DNA from: G965240365 sp965240365
Lineage (GTDB): Bacteria > Pseudomonadota > Gammaproteobacteria > Eutrophobiales > Eutrophobiaceae
Length of the DNA: 64,000 nucleotides
NCBI GenBank assembly: GCA_965240365.1
Contig: OZ251218.1
Span: forward strand, 2,046,001 to 2,110,000
Direction: 5' to 3'
Shown: positions 8,959 through 18,300 of the stretch, one piece after another
Layout of the letters: every line of letters begins with the position of its first letter
How positions within the stretch are numbered: the first letter of the stretch is position 1
The notes under the pieces: model-generated
Database searches by the model: none
What the model was told of the DNA's origin: nothing
What the model saw: the letters and a program-made list of their open reading frames with translations, nothing else
Position numbers and translations under genes: made by a program

Positions 8959-9983
8959 TACACGCCTCCGGGTGTTGGAACCGTCGCGGCGATCAGGTTT
9001 TGTTCGCGCAGCGCATGCCAAAAGCCCGCCGGAATCTCGGCGGAAAATAAATCGAGTGTGTCCCGAATGCGGGCCATCTGTCCGATTCCGGGAATAACCG
9101 ACACTACGGCGGGGTGTGCGAGGGGAAATTGTAACGCGGCCGCGGGCAGGCGGATACGGAAGTCGTCGCAGAGCGCCTCCAGCTTTCGCACTCTGTCGAC
9201 GACGGCCGGGGTGGCCGGCGCGTAATCGTACAAGAACGGCCCGTCGCCGCGAACGCCGGTTGCCAGGATGCCGGAGTTGTAGGCGCCGCCGATAATGACC
9301 GAACAATTGCGCGCTTCGCACGCGGGTAAAAAGGAGATCAGGGCGTCCTGTTCCAATAACGTGTAGCGACCGGCCAGCAGAAAGCAATCCCAGTCGCCGT
9401 ACTCGAGCGCTTTTTCGCAGACCTGATACTCATTGACCCCAAGCCCTATAGCGCTTACGGCGCCGGCCGATCTAAGCGCGTCCATGGCGCGGTAGCCCTC
9501 GCGCATGGCGATGGGAAAGTGATGTCGATTGGCTTCTCCATGCGTATGTTCGCCGATGTCGTGCATGTAAAGGATGTCGATGCGATCCAGTCCGAGTCGC
9601 TGCAAGCTGTCTTCGAACGATCGCATAATCCCGGAATAGCTGTAGTCGTACTCGATATCGAATGGCATGGGCGAGCGGAAACCGTGGCGTTCCCCGGCAT
9701 AGCCGGCGGGCCGCAGCAGGCGGCCGACCTTGCTGGAAAGCACATACTGTTCATCCTTATGACTTCTCAGCAGATCCCCAAGCCGGCGCTCGCTAAGACC
9801 CTGTCCATAATGGGGGGCGGTATCGTAGTAGCGAAAACCCGCGTCCCAGGCGGCCTGCGTAAGGGCTGTCGCGTCCCGGTCGGAGATCGCATGATAGAGA
9901 TTGCCAAGCGGCGCACAACCGAAGCCCAGGGCTTCGAGGACCAGAGAGGTGTTACCCAGCCTGCGCGTTGCGTCGATTTTCAT
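8958..9983 (-). CDS. Aldo-keto reductase, probable L-fucose / D-threo-aldose 1-dehydrogenase
   Basis: Predicted to oxidise L-fucose to L-fuconolactone with NAD(P)+. The catalytic tetrad is visible: Asp and Tyr in YYDTAPHYGQGLSERRLG, Lys in VLSSKVGRLLRP and His in ILYMHDIGEHTHG. Start ATG 9983 (MKIDATRRLG) overlaps the stop of the upstream dehydratase (ATGA), showing translational coupling; the upstream extension of the frame lies within the dehydratase. Length 341 aa matches L-fucose dehydrogenases of the AKR family (and pyridoxal 4-dehydrogenase, a close relative). It provides the first oxidative step between the sugar symporter and the lactonase. Confidence 0.82.
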   Translation of the reverse strand: MKIDATRRLGNTSLVLEALGFGCAPLGNLYHAISDRDATALTQAAWDAGFRYYDTAPHYGQGLSERRLGDLLRSHKDEQYVLSSKVGRLLRPAGYAGERHGFRSPMPFDIEYDYSYSGIMRSFEDSLQRLGLDRIDILYMHDIGEHTHGEANRHHFPIAMREGYRAMDALRSAGAVSAIGLGVNEYQVCEKALEYGDWDCFLLAGRYTLLEQDALISFLPACEARNCSVIIGGAYNSGILATGVRGDGPFLYDYAPATPAVVDRVRKLEALCDDFRIRLPAAALQFPLAHPAVVSVIPGIGQMARIRDTLDLFSAEIPAGFWHALREQNLIAATVPTPGGV

Positions 9984-11320
9984 GTCGGCCTCCCGGGGCG
10001 GGCCGCAGACGAATCGCCGGCGCGCCTCGCCGCCCACTCGCGACCGTTCGGATAGCGGAATGCGGCCAGCGTTTCGGGGAGAATTCGGATACTAAAGCCC
10101 GGCGCCTTCGGCGCCCGGTAGGCGCCGTTCAGGACTTCACATGGGGCCTCGAAGTGCTCGTGCAGGTGGTCTACAAATTCGATCACCCGATCGCCGATCT
10201 CAGCCGAGACCTGCACATAATCGATCATCGAGATGTGCTGCACATACTCGCATAATCCAACGCCCCCGGCGTGAGGACAAACGGACTTGCCATACTTCGC
10301 CGCCATCAGGCAGACCGTCAGTATCTCATTCAGCCCCGCCATGCGACAGGCATCGATCTGTACGATATCAATAGCATCGCTTTCGATCAATTGCTTGAAC
10401 AGGATTCGATTCTGGCAATGTTCGCCGGTGGCCACCTTGATGCCGTTCAGGCTCTGCCGAATCTTCCGGTGGCCCAGCACGTCATCGGGATGCGTCGGCT
10501 CTTCGATAAACCAGGGCGAAAATTCCTTCAGCGCGCGCATCGACTCTATCGCCTGGTCGATTTCCCAAACCTGGTTGGCATCCAGCATCAGAATTCCATG
10601 GGGACCAATAATGTCGCGCACAATGCGGCAGCGGCGAACGTCGTCAGCAAGCGCCTCGCCCACCTTGATCTTGATATGGCGAAACCCGGCGTCCAGGGCC
10701 TCGCGGCAAAGCCGCCTAAGCTTTTCATCGCTGTAGCCAAGCCAGCCGGCGGATGTGGTGTAGGCCGGAAAACCGGAGGCGTGCAGCGCATCGATCCTGG
10801 CCTGCTTGCCGGCCTGATTGTCGCGAACGATGTCCAGGGCTTCTTCCCGGGTGAGAACGTCCGAGACGTGTTCAAGATCGAGACAATCGACGAACTGCTC
10901 AGCCGACATGTCGGCGAGCAGGCGCCAGACAGGTTTGCCCGCGTGTCTTGCGACCATGTCCCAGATGGTATTGACGATGCCGCCGGTCGCCATGTGAATG
11001 ACGCCCTTTTGCGGGCCAAGCCATTGCAACTGGCTATCGCTACGCAGGCCCTTGTAGAAGCCGCCGATATCGACTCGAATGTCATCAAAATCCCGGCCGA
11101 CCACCAAATGACGCATGCTCTCGACGGCATGACAACAGATGTCATTGCCGCGGCCTATGGTGAATATCAGCCCGTTGCCGGTAAGACCGCTTTCGGTTTC
11201 CATCTCAATATAGGCGGCCGAGTAGTCGGGCGCCTTGTTTCTGGCATCAGACCCGTCCAGGCTCTCGGACGTTGGAAAGCGCAGGTCTGTCGTGTCAAGC
11301 CGGATGATTCGGTTACTCAT
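9980..11320 (-). CDS. fucD: L-fuconate dehydratase (enolase superfamily)
   Basis: Dehydrates L-fuconate to 2-keto-3-deoxy-L-fuconate. The 446-aa length and sequence agree with the FucD subgroup of the mandelate racemase branch. The KxK motif is in IKIKVG, metal ligands are Asp in MLDANQVW, Glu in IEEPTHPDDV and Glu in TGEHCQN, and the general-base His is in CPHAGGVGLCEY. Start ATG 11320 (MSNRIIRLDTTDLRFPTS) is the conserved N-terminus; the frame continues upstream without support. First gene of a leftward operon whose genes overlap by 1-4 bases. An AT-rich candidate operator lies about 125 bases upstream. Confidence 0.9.
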   Translation of the reverse strand: MSNRIIRLDTTDLRFPTSESLDGSDARNKAPDYSAAYIEMETESGLTGNGLIFTIGRGNDICCHAVESMRHLVVGRDFDDIRVDIGGFYKGLRSDSQLQWLGPQKGVIHMATGGIVNTIWDMVARHAGKPVWRLLADMSAEQFVDCLDLEHVSDVLTREEALDIVRDNQAGKQARIDALHASGFPAYTTSAGWLGYSDEKLRRLCREALDAGFRHIKIKVGEALADDVRRCRIVRDIIGPHGILMLDANQVWEIDQAIESMRALKEFSPWFIEEPTHPDDVLGHRKIRQSLNGIKVATGEHCQNRILFKQLIESDAIDIVQIDACRMAGLNEILTVCLMAAKYGKSVCPHAGGVGLCEYVQHISMIDYVQVSAEIGDRVIEFVDHLHEHFEAPCEVLNGAYRAPKAPGFSIRILPETLAAFRYPNGREWAARRAGDSSAARPGRPT

Positions 11321-11444
11321 GGGCAACCCCCACTGCGGCGCGGTGGAAAAAACAAAATGGCATATCATCATTCCTCTGAATTGTCTGGTTTCTAACGACC
11401 CGCGCTTGAATGCTCTGGCGCTGCTCCTGGCCGAATAAAGGAAG

Positions 11445-11468
11445 TATATATGAAATAATGTTTTATAG
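11445..11468. promoter_or_regulatory. Candidate operator shared with the divergent fucose operon
   Basis: This 24-base AT-rich element matches 12621-12644 at 21 of 24 positions; the core is AAATAATRTTTTAT. It lies upstream of fucD, and the second copy overlaps the -35 box in front of the TonB receptor. The IclR regulator gene lies between the two copies, so it is the natural candidate binder. On the minus strand TATAAA and TATATA hexamers within or next to it could serve as -10 elements. Confidence 0.5.
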
Positions 11469-11504
11469 GTAAGTTATTATGTTATGGAATGGTCATATCT
11501 GCCC

Positions 11505-11577
11505 ACTTGTCGCGGGCAGGCGCAACCCGGGATCCAGTGGTTTTTATGATACATTCTCGCTTGTGCGGAAATAACAA
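11505..11577. repeat. Degenerate two-hairpin repeat copy
   Basis: Reads GGATCCAGTGGTTTTTATGA then an ATTCTCGCTTGTGCGGAAAT-like stem: a decayed copy of the two-hairpin repeat seen intact at 54767-54830. Confidence 0.55.
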
Positions 11578-11588
11578 CCTTGCACGCC

Positions 11589-12380
11589 TTAGCCGGCAAT
11601 ATCACGATCCGTTTCGTATCCGACACTGAGCTGGCGGGAAATCTCCCTGGCTGTCTGGCGCACCGCGTGAACGGCGGCGCGCTGTTCTTCTTTTAATTTT
11701 AAATGTTTCATCAACGGCATCGTCAGGCTTGCGATTGGGCCCTTGCTTTGCCCGTCAAAGACTGGCGCGCTGATATCCAGAATACCATTGACAACCTCGC
11801 TGGCGGCTTCTTCGTAACCGCGCTGCTGAATTACGCTGACACGTTTGCGATACGCCGCGCGTCTCGCTTTGTTGTGTTCGAGTTTGAGCCAGTCCTCCTG
11901 CGTGTTCGATTCCTGAAACGCAAGCAAGGTGCGGCCGGAGGCGGATTCGAGCAGGGGGAGACGATGGCCGATTCTCACAGAGAAGCTGATATAACCGGCG
12001 GCCTCCGCGCCATAAACAACCACTATCTGATCACCGCTGGCCACTGCCAGATGGCAAGACTGGTCAATGCTTTCGGCCAGCTCATGCATGGGCGGACCAG
12101 CCACCTCGATCAGGTTTCTTTTTACCGGATTTTGCATGCCGAGTTCAAACAGGCGGTTAGTCACGATGAAACTCTCGGTGCCGTTCAGCCGTTCGATATA
12201 TCCCCGGCTTTCCAGCACGGTCGTCATCCGAAAGATCTCGCCTTTTGAGCGGTTCAACTTCGCCGCGATTCGCGGCATGGTGAGGGGGATATCGGTTGAA
12301 GACAGTAATTCAAGAATATCCAGGCCCTTTTCCAGGGCAGGAGCGCGGTACTTGCTTTCGGGTTTTGTCGTTTTCATCAT
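11589..12380 (-). CDS. IclR-family transcriptional regulator
   Basis: Probable regulator of the flanking fucose genes. N-terminal winged helix-turn-helix begins ALEKGLDILELLSS with IPLTMPRIAAKLNRSKGEIFRMTTVLESRGY as recognition region (written here as the family HTH at about residues 15-70). The C-terminal effector domain includes SCHLAVASGDQIVVVYGAE and ISAPVFDGQSKGPIASLTMP. ATG 12380 is chosen; a GTG at 12398 would add six residues, and neither has a strong ribosome-binding site. It sits between the leftward catabolic operon and the rightward uptake operon and is transcribed away from the latter. The effector is unknown; 2-keto-3-deoxy-L-fuconate or L-fuconate is a guess. Confidence 0.87.
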   Translation of the reverse strand: MMKTTKPESKYRAPALEKGLDILELLSSTDIPLTMPRIAAKLNRSKGEIFRMTTVLESRGYIERLNGTESFIVTNRLFELGMQNPVKRNLIEVAGPPMHELAESIDQSCHLAVASGDQIVVVYGAEAAGYISFSVRIGHRLPLLESASGRTLLAFQESNTQEDWLKLEHNKARRAAYRKRVSVIQQRGYEEAASEVVNGILDISAPVFDGQSKGPIASLTMPLMKHLKLKEEQRAAVHAVRQTAREISRQLSVGYETDRDIAG

Positions 12381-12620
12381 GCTGACAGGATTGGTCACCC
12401 GCGGGGCAACGGCTTAAAATTGTATTGCTGATTATACCATCAATGCCAGTTTACTCCCGGCTCTGAGTCACGGCCTCGGAGCCAAAATGCCGGAATCCCG
12501 TTAAAAAACCATAACAAAACCGATCAAATATAAATCCATGCCCGGACTCCCTGCGGATCTTGTTGTTCCGGGGCGAGCAATGTCCGTGAATACAGATATT
12601 TGTAGTTTCCAATATTAGTT

Positions 12621-12644
12621 TATATATAAAATAATATTTTATTG
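12621..12644. promoter_or_regulatory. Candidate IclR operator, second copy
   Basis: Second copy of the AT-rich element at 11445-11468 (three mismatches in 24). It abuts and overlaps TTGACA at 12642, so a bound protein would block RNA polymerase. Outer arms TTAGTTT (12615-12621) and AAACTAA (12648-12654) add a wider inverted repeat. Confidence 0.5.
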
Positions 12645-12670
12645 ACAAACTAATTTTATCCTGCTATATT
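12642..12670 (+). promoter_or_regulatory. Sigma-70 promoter for the fucose uptake operon
   Basis: Perfect TTGACA (12642-12647), 17-base spacer, TATATT (12665-12670). Expected start near 12677, giving a leader of about 97 bases before ATG 12774. Confidence 0.75.
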
Positions 12671-12713
12671 TTAAATAAACGCTATGTACTGTCGATCTTG
12701 ACGGTCACGCCAT

Positions 12714-12730
12714 CGTCGGACGGTCCGACG
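12714..12730. promoter_or_regulatory. 17-bp perfect palindrome in the leader
   Basis: CGTCGGAC-G-GTCCGACG, arms of 8 around one base, about 40 bases downstream of the predicted transcription start. Could be an operator or an mRNA hairpin near the ribosome-binding site. Confidence 0.5.
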
Positions 12731-12773
12731 AACATAAGAACAGAACATGAAGAAGATGAGAGAGGAGATTATT

Positions 12774-15257
12774 ATGAAGCTGTCCATACACATAAAGAGA
12801 ACCCTGCCGGCTACGCTGGTGATGTTGCTCTGTCTTGATGCGGTTGCCCAGGAAGGGCTGTCCCCCCCGGATAATGAAATAAATAAAGCCGCATCCAGCG
12901 GTTTTCTCGAAGAGGTCGTCGTCACCGGCTCGGGCCGGGGCAACCTGACCGCGCTGGAAACCTCCTACGGCATCACCATTCTGGACGCCGACAATTTAAG
13001 CAGAAACAACCCGGTTGGTCTGGCCGATCTGGCCAACGCCGTGCCCGGTCTGCAAGGGGAATTTGCCAACGGCGAGACCAACACCAACCTGAACGTGCGC
13101 GGCACCAACGGCGGCTTTAACGCCTTTATCAGCCTGCAGGAAGATGGCTTGCCGGTGCAGTATTCACCCTTCTTTGCCGAGTTTGAACTGCGCCACGATC
13201 TGAGCTACGAGCGCGTCGAGGCCGTGCTCGGCGGTCCCTCGGGCATTTTTACCGCTCAGGGCGCGGCCGCCACCATTAACTACATCAGCCGCCGGCCCCT
13301 GGAGACCGAAGGCGAAGTGGGCGTCTCCGTGACCGATTACGGCCAGCTTCGCACCGATTTCTTCTACGGCGGCCCGCTCGGCGACAGCGACTGGTCCGGC
13401 GCCGCGGGCGGGTTTTTCCGCTACGGCGATGCTGTTCGTGATACCGGCTACACCGCCTACAGCGGCGGCCAGTTACGCGCCAGCCTCACCAGACAGTTGG
13501 CTAATGGCAGCCTGACCTTTGCCTACAAGAAGATCGACGACAAATCGCCCTATTTCAACCCCCTTCCCACCGGGACCAGCAACCGCAATTCCCCCGGGGC
13601 GCTGCCCGGTTTCGATGCCCGCCGCGACGCCCTGGCCGGCCCGGATGTGCGGGTGATCAACTCCCGGCGCCCCGACGGTAGAATCGTGCCGCGGGATTTG
13701 TCCGACGGCAATGTATCGAAAACCGATCAGTTTACAGTGAGTTTCGAGTACGACTTCGACAACGGCTTCAGCGTCAGCGAAAAAATGCGCTTTAGTAAAA
13801 TCCACACCATCGCCCACGACTTTCGCGGCACCGCCGATTCCGGTCTGATGGAAGCCGAAGACTACGTCGCCAGGCAACTGGCGCCACTGCGGGCCGCTTT
13901 TCCGCGGGTGGCCTCGGTGCGTCTGGCGCGGGTCAACGATGGCCAGGTGATCACCGATCCGTCCGCGCTCAACGGAAATGGGCTGTTGGCCATCCACGAT
14001 CTGATCGAATACAGCCGCCAGACCGATAATTTCATCAACGATCTGCGCTTCAACTGGGAAAACGACAAAGCGCTCGTGAGCCTCGGCCTGCAAAGCTGGC
14101 TCGTCGATACCAAAAGCGGCAACTCCCAGGATCAATTCCTGATCGACGTGCGCGCCAATGCCCGCCGCTACAACGTTCAGGGCCTGGATGCCGCCGGTAA
14201 TGTCGTCGCCAATCTGACCGATGCCGGCGTGATCAAACACGGCTCGCTGGATAACTACGGCGGCCTGGAAACGGATTCGCAAAACCTGTACGCCAACCTC
14301 GAATACCAGCTTACGGACAACATCCGCATTGATGCCGGTGTCCGCGGCGAGTGGGGCGAGGCGATCGCCTTTGGCGAAGACGTGAGCGCCAATGTGCCCA
14401 TTGCCGGCGCCCAAAACAACAACATTCTCGCCGACAACAGCCGCGGACTTACCCGCAACGGCAATATCTTTACCGGCCGCACCAAGTACCAGACCCGTTC
14501 CTGGACCCTCGGCGGCAACTGGGCGCTCACCGACAGTCTGGCCCTGTACGCCCGCTATGCGTCCGCCCAGGATATGGGCTATGTCAACGAGTTCACCTTT
14601 TACAATATCCCCGCCTTCGGCACTGCGCCCGGTTCCAATCTGAAGTTGAGCAATAAACCGACCGAACTCACCTTTAGCGAGGTTGGTGTGCGCTATTTAG
14701 GCCAACGCCTGTCGGGCTACCTGACCCTGTTCGACACCAAGCACGCCCGCGCCGGCAGCATCGTCGCCAGCGCGACCGGCGCGGCCGAAGTGCTGACTTT
14801 CGATACCCTGGCCCGGGGAGTCGAGTTCTGGCTGGACGTGGATGTGTTCGATAACCTGACGGTCAACCTGAGCGGTGTGTTGATGGACGCCGAGCGCAAA
14901 AGCGCTACCGGCAGCTTTCCCATCAACCGCGTCCCGGAGACTCAGCTACGCATCGCGCCGACCTGGTACGCGGGTGATTTTGAATTCTTTGCCAACATCC
15001 AGCACTACGGCAAGCGCAACGATGCCGACCGAAGCGCGGCCAGCCTCATCACCCTGCCCGCCTATACGCAGATCGATATGGGCGTAGGCTGGCAGCTTTC
15101 CGAAGCCTTCAGCCTCCGCTTTCAGGCGAAAAACCTGACCAACACCTTCGGTTTTACCTCGGGTAATTTCCGCGGCAAGGCGCCGGCCGCCGCCGTGCGC
15201 TACAACTCCACTATTCCCGGACGCAGCTTTATCCTGTCGTTCAATTACCGCTTTTAA
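12774..15257 (+). CDS. TonB-dependent outer-membrane receptor, probable fuco-oligosaccharide importer
   Basis: Outer-membrane beta-barrel importer, 827 aa. A signal peptide (MKLSIHIKRTLPATLVMLLC...AVAQ) is followed by a TonB-box-like EEVVVTGS, a plug domain (about residues 50-165, with NVRGTNGGFNAF) and a barrel ending in the canonical aromatic terminus SFILSFNYRF. Start ATG 12774 is chosen because GAGGAG lies 6 bases upstream; ATG 12747 would add nine residues with no site. It is the first gene of an operon with two glycosidases and a sugar symporter, so it probably imports oligosaccharides released by, or processed by, those enzymes. Confidence 0.88.
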   Translation: MKLSIHIKRTLPATLVMLLCLDAVAQEGLSPPDNEINKAASSGFLEEVVVTGSGRGNLTALETSYGITILDADNLSRNNPVGLADLANAVPGLQGEFANGETNTNLNVRGTNGGFNAFISLQEDGLPVQYSPFFAEFELRHDLSYERVEAVLGGPSGIFTAQGAAATINYISRRPLETEGEVGVSVTDYGQLRTDFFYGGPLGDSDWSGAAGGFFRYGDAVRDTGYTAYSGGQLRASLTRQLANGSLTFAYKKIDDKSPYFNPLPTGTSNRNSPGALPGFDARRDALAGPDVRVINSRRPDGRIVPRDLSDGNVSKTDQFTVSFEYDFDNGFSVSEKMRFSKIHTIAHDFRGTADSGLMEAEDYVARQLAPLRAAFPRVASVRLARVNDGQVITDPSALNGNGLLAIHDLIEYSRQTDNFINDLRFNWENDKALVSLGLQSWLVDTKSGNSQDQFLIDVRANARRYNVQGLDAAGNVVANLTDAGVIKHGSLDNYGGLETDSQNLYANLEYQLTDNIRIDAGVRGEWGEAIAFGEDVSANVPIAGAQNNNILADNSRGLTRNGNIFTGRTKYQTRSWTLGGNWALTDSLALYARYASAQDMGYVNEFTFYNIPAFGTAPGSNLKLSNKPTELTFSEVGVRYLGQRLSGYLTLFDTKHARAGSIVASATGAAEVLTFDTLARGVEFWLDVDVFDNLTVNLSGVLMDAERKSATGSFPINRVPETQLRIAPTWYAGDFEFFANIQHYGKRNDADRSAASLITLPAYTQIDMGVGWQLSEAFSLRFQAKNLTNTFGFTSGNFRGKAPAAAVRYNSTIPGRSFILSFNYRF

Positions 15258-15355
15258 GGGCGCTTTGATTGAGAACACTCTGGTTGCCAGGGAATTTCTG
15301 ATTGGGGCCATCGTGCCGCGTCCATGACCTGTAAATAGCCACGGGGAGAATAACA

Positions 15356-18300
15356 ATGATACGGGAGCCAATAACTATGCTCACGACAACAAAGCGCTTT
15401 TTAAGCAACGCCTGTGCGGCGGCAGCCGTGTTCACCCTGGCCGCGGCCCTCTGGCACGTTCCAAAGGTCCAGGCCCAAACGCCCAGCCAGCTTAAGCAAT
15501 TGACCACTTGGTACACCGCCATGGATGGTTCGGATGGGACGGTCGAACTGCTGTCGGATCAAATATCCTATCTGCTGGCCGGCCACGCCACCCGCGGTGG
15601 CGCCGGGCTATCGGAGCACTTTATCGAACACGAGGAACTCAAGGGAACCTACGCCCGGGGATGGCGGAACAGCGGCCAATCCTTCACCTGGAATGTTACC
15701 TCGGCCAACGCGGAGACTTACCATATCTACCTCTTGATGAATGGCAGGCAAAATGTCGAAGTTCAAGTTCAGGTTGGCAGCAGCACAAATACTGTAAAAC
15801 ACACCTTTACGGCCAATGGCTGGGGCAGGCACTCTATCGGCAGCGTGGCCATTCCCAAAGGCACCAGCACCTTCACACTGAAAAGTAATACCGCCTCTCA
15901 CGGCGAGATGTGGTTGAAAAGCATTGAGTTAAAACCGGATTCTGCCAAAGCGGCCATTGATCGCGCCATTGCCGATGCCCATTCCAAATCCGACTGGATT
16001 AAGGGCAAGGTGGGCGCGATGTTTCAATGGGGCCCCTGGGGTGGCTATTCCGACGGCAGGAGCGCCTCCTTCCCCTCCGTATATGCCGATTTTGACTACA
16101 TCGCCTTTGCCCAGACAATGAGCGATATGCGGGTCGACTACGTGATCTGGTCCACATCCTGGTGGCAGTACTGGTTTCCTGCGCCCATTGCCGCCATCGA
16201 TGCGGTGCAGACCGGCATCACCACTAGCAGTCACGGCAGTCAGGATTACCTGCGCAAGTTAATTGACGCCCTCAAGGCAAAAAACATCAAGCTCTTTCTC
16301 TACTACCATTCCGGGCATTCGGCCCACAAAGACGCTCACAACACGGTCTGGTGGAGCAATTTCTGGAAGGCGCCGCAGGCCGGCCACTACGCCAGGAAAG
16401 AGGGCGCCATCAACCGCTGGATGAACATTACGGCCGAAATTGGCAACCGCTACGGCGAAGATCTGGGCGGCTGGTTTTTCGACGACGGCAGCCAGTACTA
16501 CCCGGCGCCCTTTCACTTGGTCAACCGCGCCCTGCGGGCAGGCAACCCAAACCGCTACGTCAACTTCAACGAGTGGGTGGACGCCCAGGGTCCCACTATC
16601 ACTGAATACGCCGATACAAGTTTTGGTAACGGGGTAGCTGATGGCGCGTCCTTTGACCGCTTTATTGACCGCGCCACCGGCAAGTTCAATAGTGGCCCCT
16701 GGTCGGGAGTCTATTCGCACTTTATGCAAACGGTAAACGGTCCCGGCGCCTGGGGCATTCTGGGCGGTAGAACTACGGCCATCCCGGTTCAGACGACGGA
16801 AGCAACCTTTACCTCCGAGATGACCAGAGCAAGAACTCTCAACAAAGCGCTTTCCTACAACTTTCTGATGTGGGCGGACGGAAGTATGCCCCAGACCGGC
16901 ATTGATCGCTTCAAAAACGCAAAAACCATCGCAGACACTACTGCAAGCTCCATGGTCAACAACACCGACAGTGCCATTACCTACAGCGGCAATTGGACCC
17001 ATCAGGCGAGCCCCAATCGATCCTGGGCCTATAAAAAAGACGCCTCCTACACGAACACCAACGGCGCCTCCTTCGAATATACCTTTACCGGCACCGGCAT
17101 CGACTTCATTAGCGAAAAGCACTCCGCGCAGGGCGATGTCGAAATATTTATCAACAATGTTTCCAAGGGCATTGTTAGTGCCAATCAAAACACGGGCCGG
17201 CTGACGCAACATGTGCTCTACCGTATCCGGGGCCTGTCGCCCGGTTCCCACACCATTAAAGTGGTCAACCGAAGCAGCCAGTACATGATCGTCGATGCGC
17301 TGAGAGTGATCACCTGGGCAACGCCGCGCTACGACATGGTCAACAACACCGACAGTGCCATTACCTACAGCGGCAATTGGACCCATCAGGCGAGCCCCAA
17401 TCGATCCTGGGCCTATGAAAGAGACGCCTCCTACACGAACACCAGCGGCGCCTCCTTCGAATATACCTTTACCGGCACCGGCATCGACTTCATCAGCGAA
17501 AAGCACTCCGCGCAGGGCAATGTCGAAATATTTATCGACAATGTTTCCAAGGGCATTGTCAGTGCCAATCAAAACACGGGCCGGCTGACGCAACACGTAC
17601 TCTACCGTATCCGGGGCCTGTCGCCCGGTTCCCACACCATTAAAGTGGTCAACCGAAGCAGCCAGTACATGATCGTCGATGCGCTGAGAGTGCTCACCTG
17701 GGCAACGCCGCTCCACGACATGGTCAACAACACCGACAGTGCCATTACCTACAGCGGTAATTGGACCCATCAGGCGAGCCCCAATCGATCCTGGGCCTAT
17801 GAAAAAGACGCCTCCTACACGAACACCAGCGGCGCCTCCTTCGAATATACCTTTACCGGCACCGGCATCGACTTCATTAGCGAAAAGCACTCCGCGCAGG
17901 GCGATGTCGAAATATTTATCGACAATGTTTCCAAGGGCATTGTCAGTGCTAATCAAAGGACGGGCCGGCTGACGCAACACGTGCTCTACCGTATCCGGGG
18001 CCTGTCGTCTGGTTCCCACACCATTAAAGTGATCAACCGAAGCAGCCAGTGGATGGTCGTCGATGCGCTGAGAGTGATCACCGGGGGGGTGCCGCACCAC
18101 GACACGGTCGCGCCGCAACCAGCAATCAGCGCGCCCGATGATCACGGCGGTGGCAGCTTTACCGCGACGTTCACCTTCGACGAACGCGTGACCGGCTTCA
18201 CAGCCTCCGACATCGGCGTGACTGGCGGCACGGCCGGCAACTTCACGGGCAGCGGCGCCACCTACACCGCCACCATTACTCCGACCCAAACCAGCACCAA

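Larger units (their letters stand above)
12381..12773. promoter_or_regulatory. Divergent control region between iclR-type regulator and TonB receptor
   Basis: No gene. The right half is strikingly AT-rich and holds the candidate operator at 12621-12644, a strong sigma-70 promoter at 12642-12670, and a 17-bp palindrome at 12714-12730 in the predicted leader. Confidence 0.7.

Noticed and set aside
10271..11395. 374-aa plus-strand frame over fucD
   Set aside because: Shadow; the minus strand has full enolase-superfamily catalytic residues.
13473..14414. 313-aa minus-strand frame within the TonB receptor
   Set aside because: Antisense shadow of a high-GC gene with clear barrel features on the plus strand.
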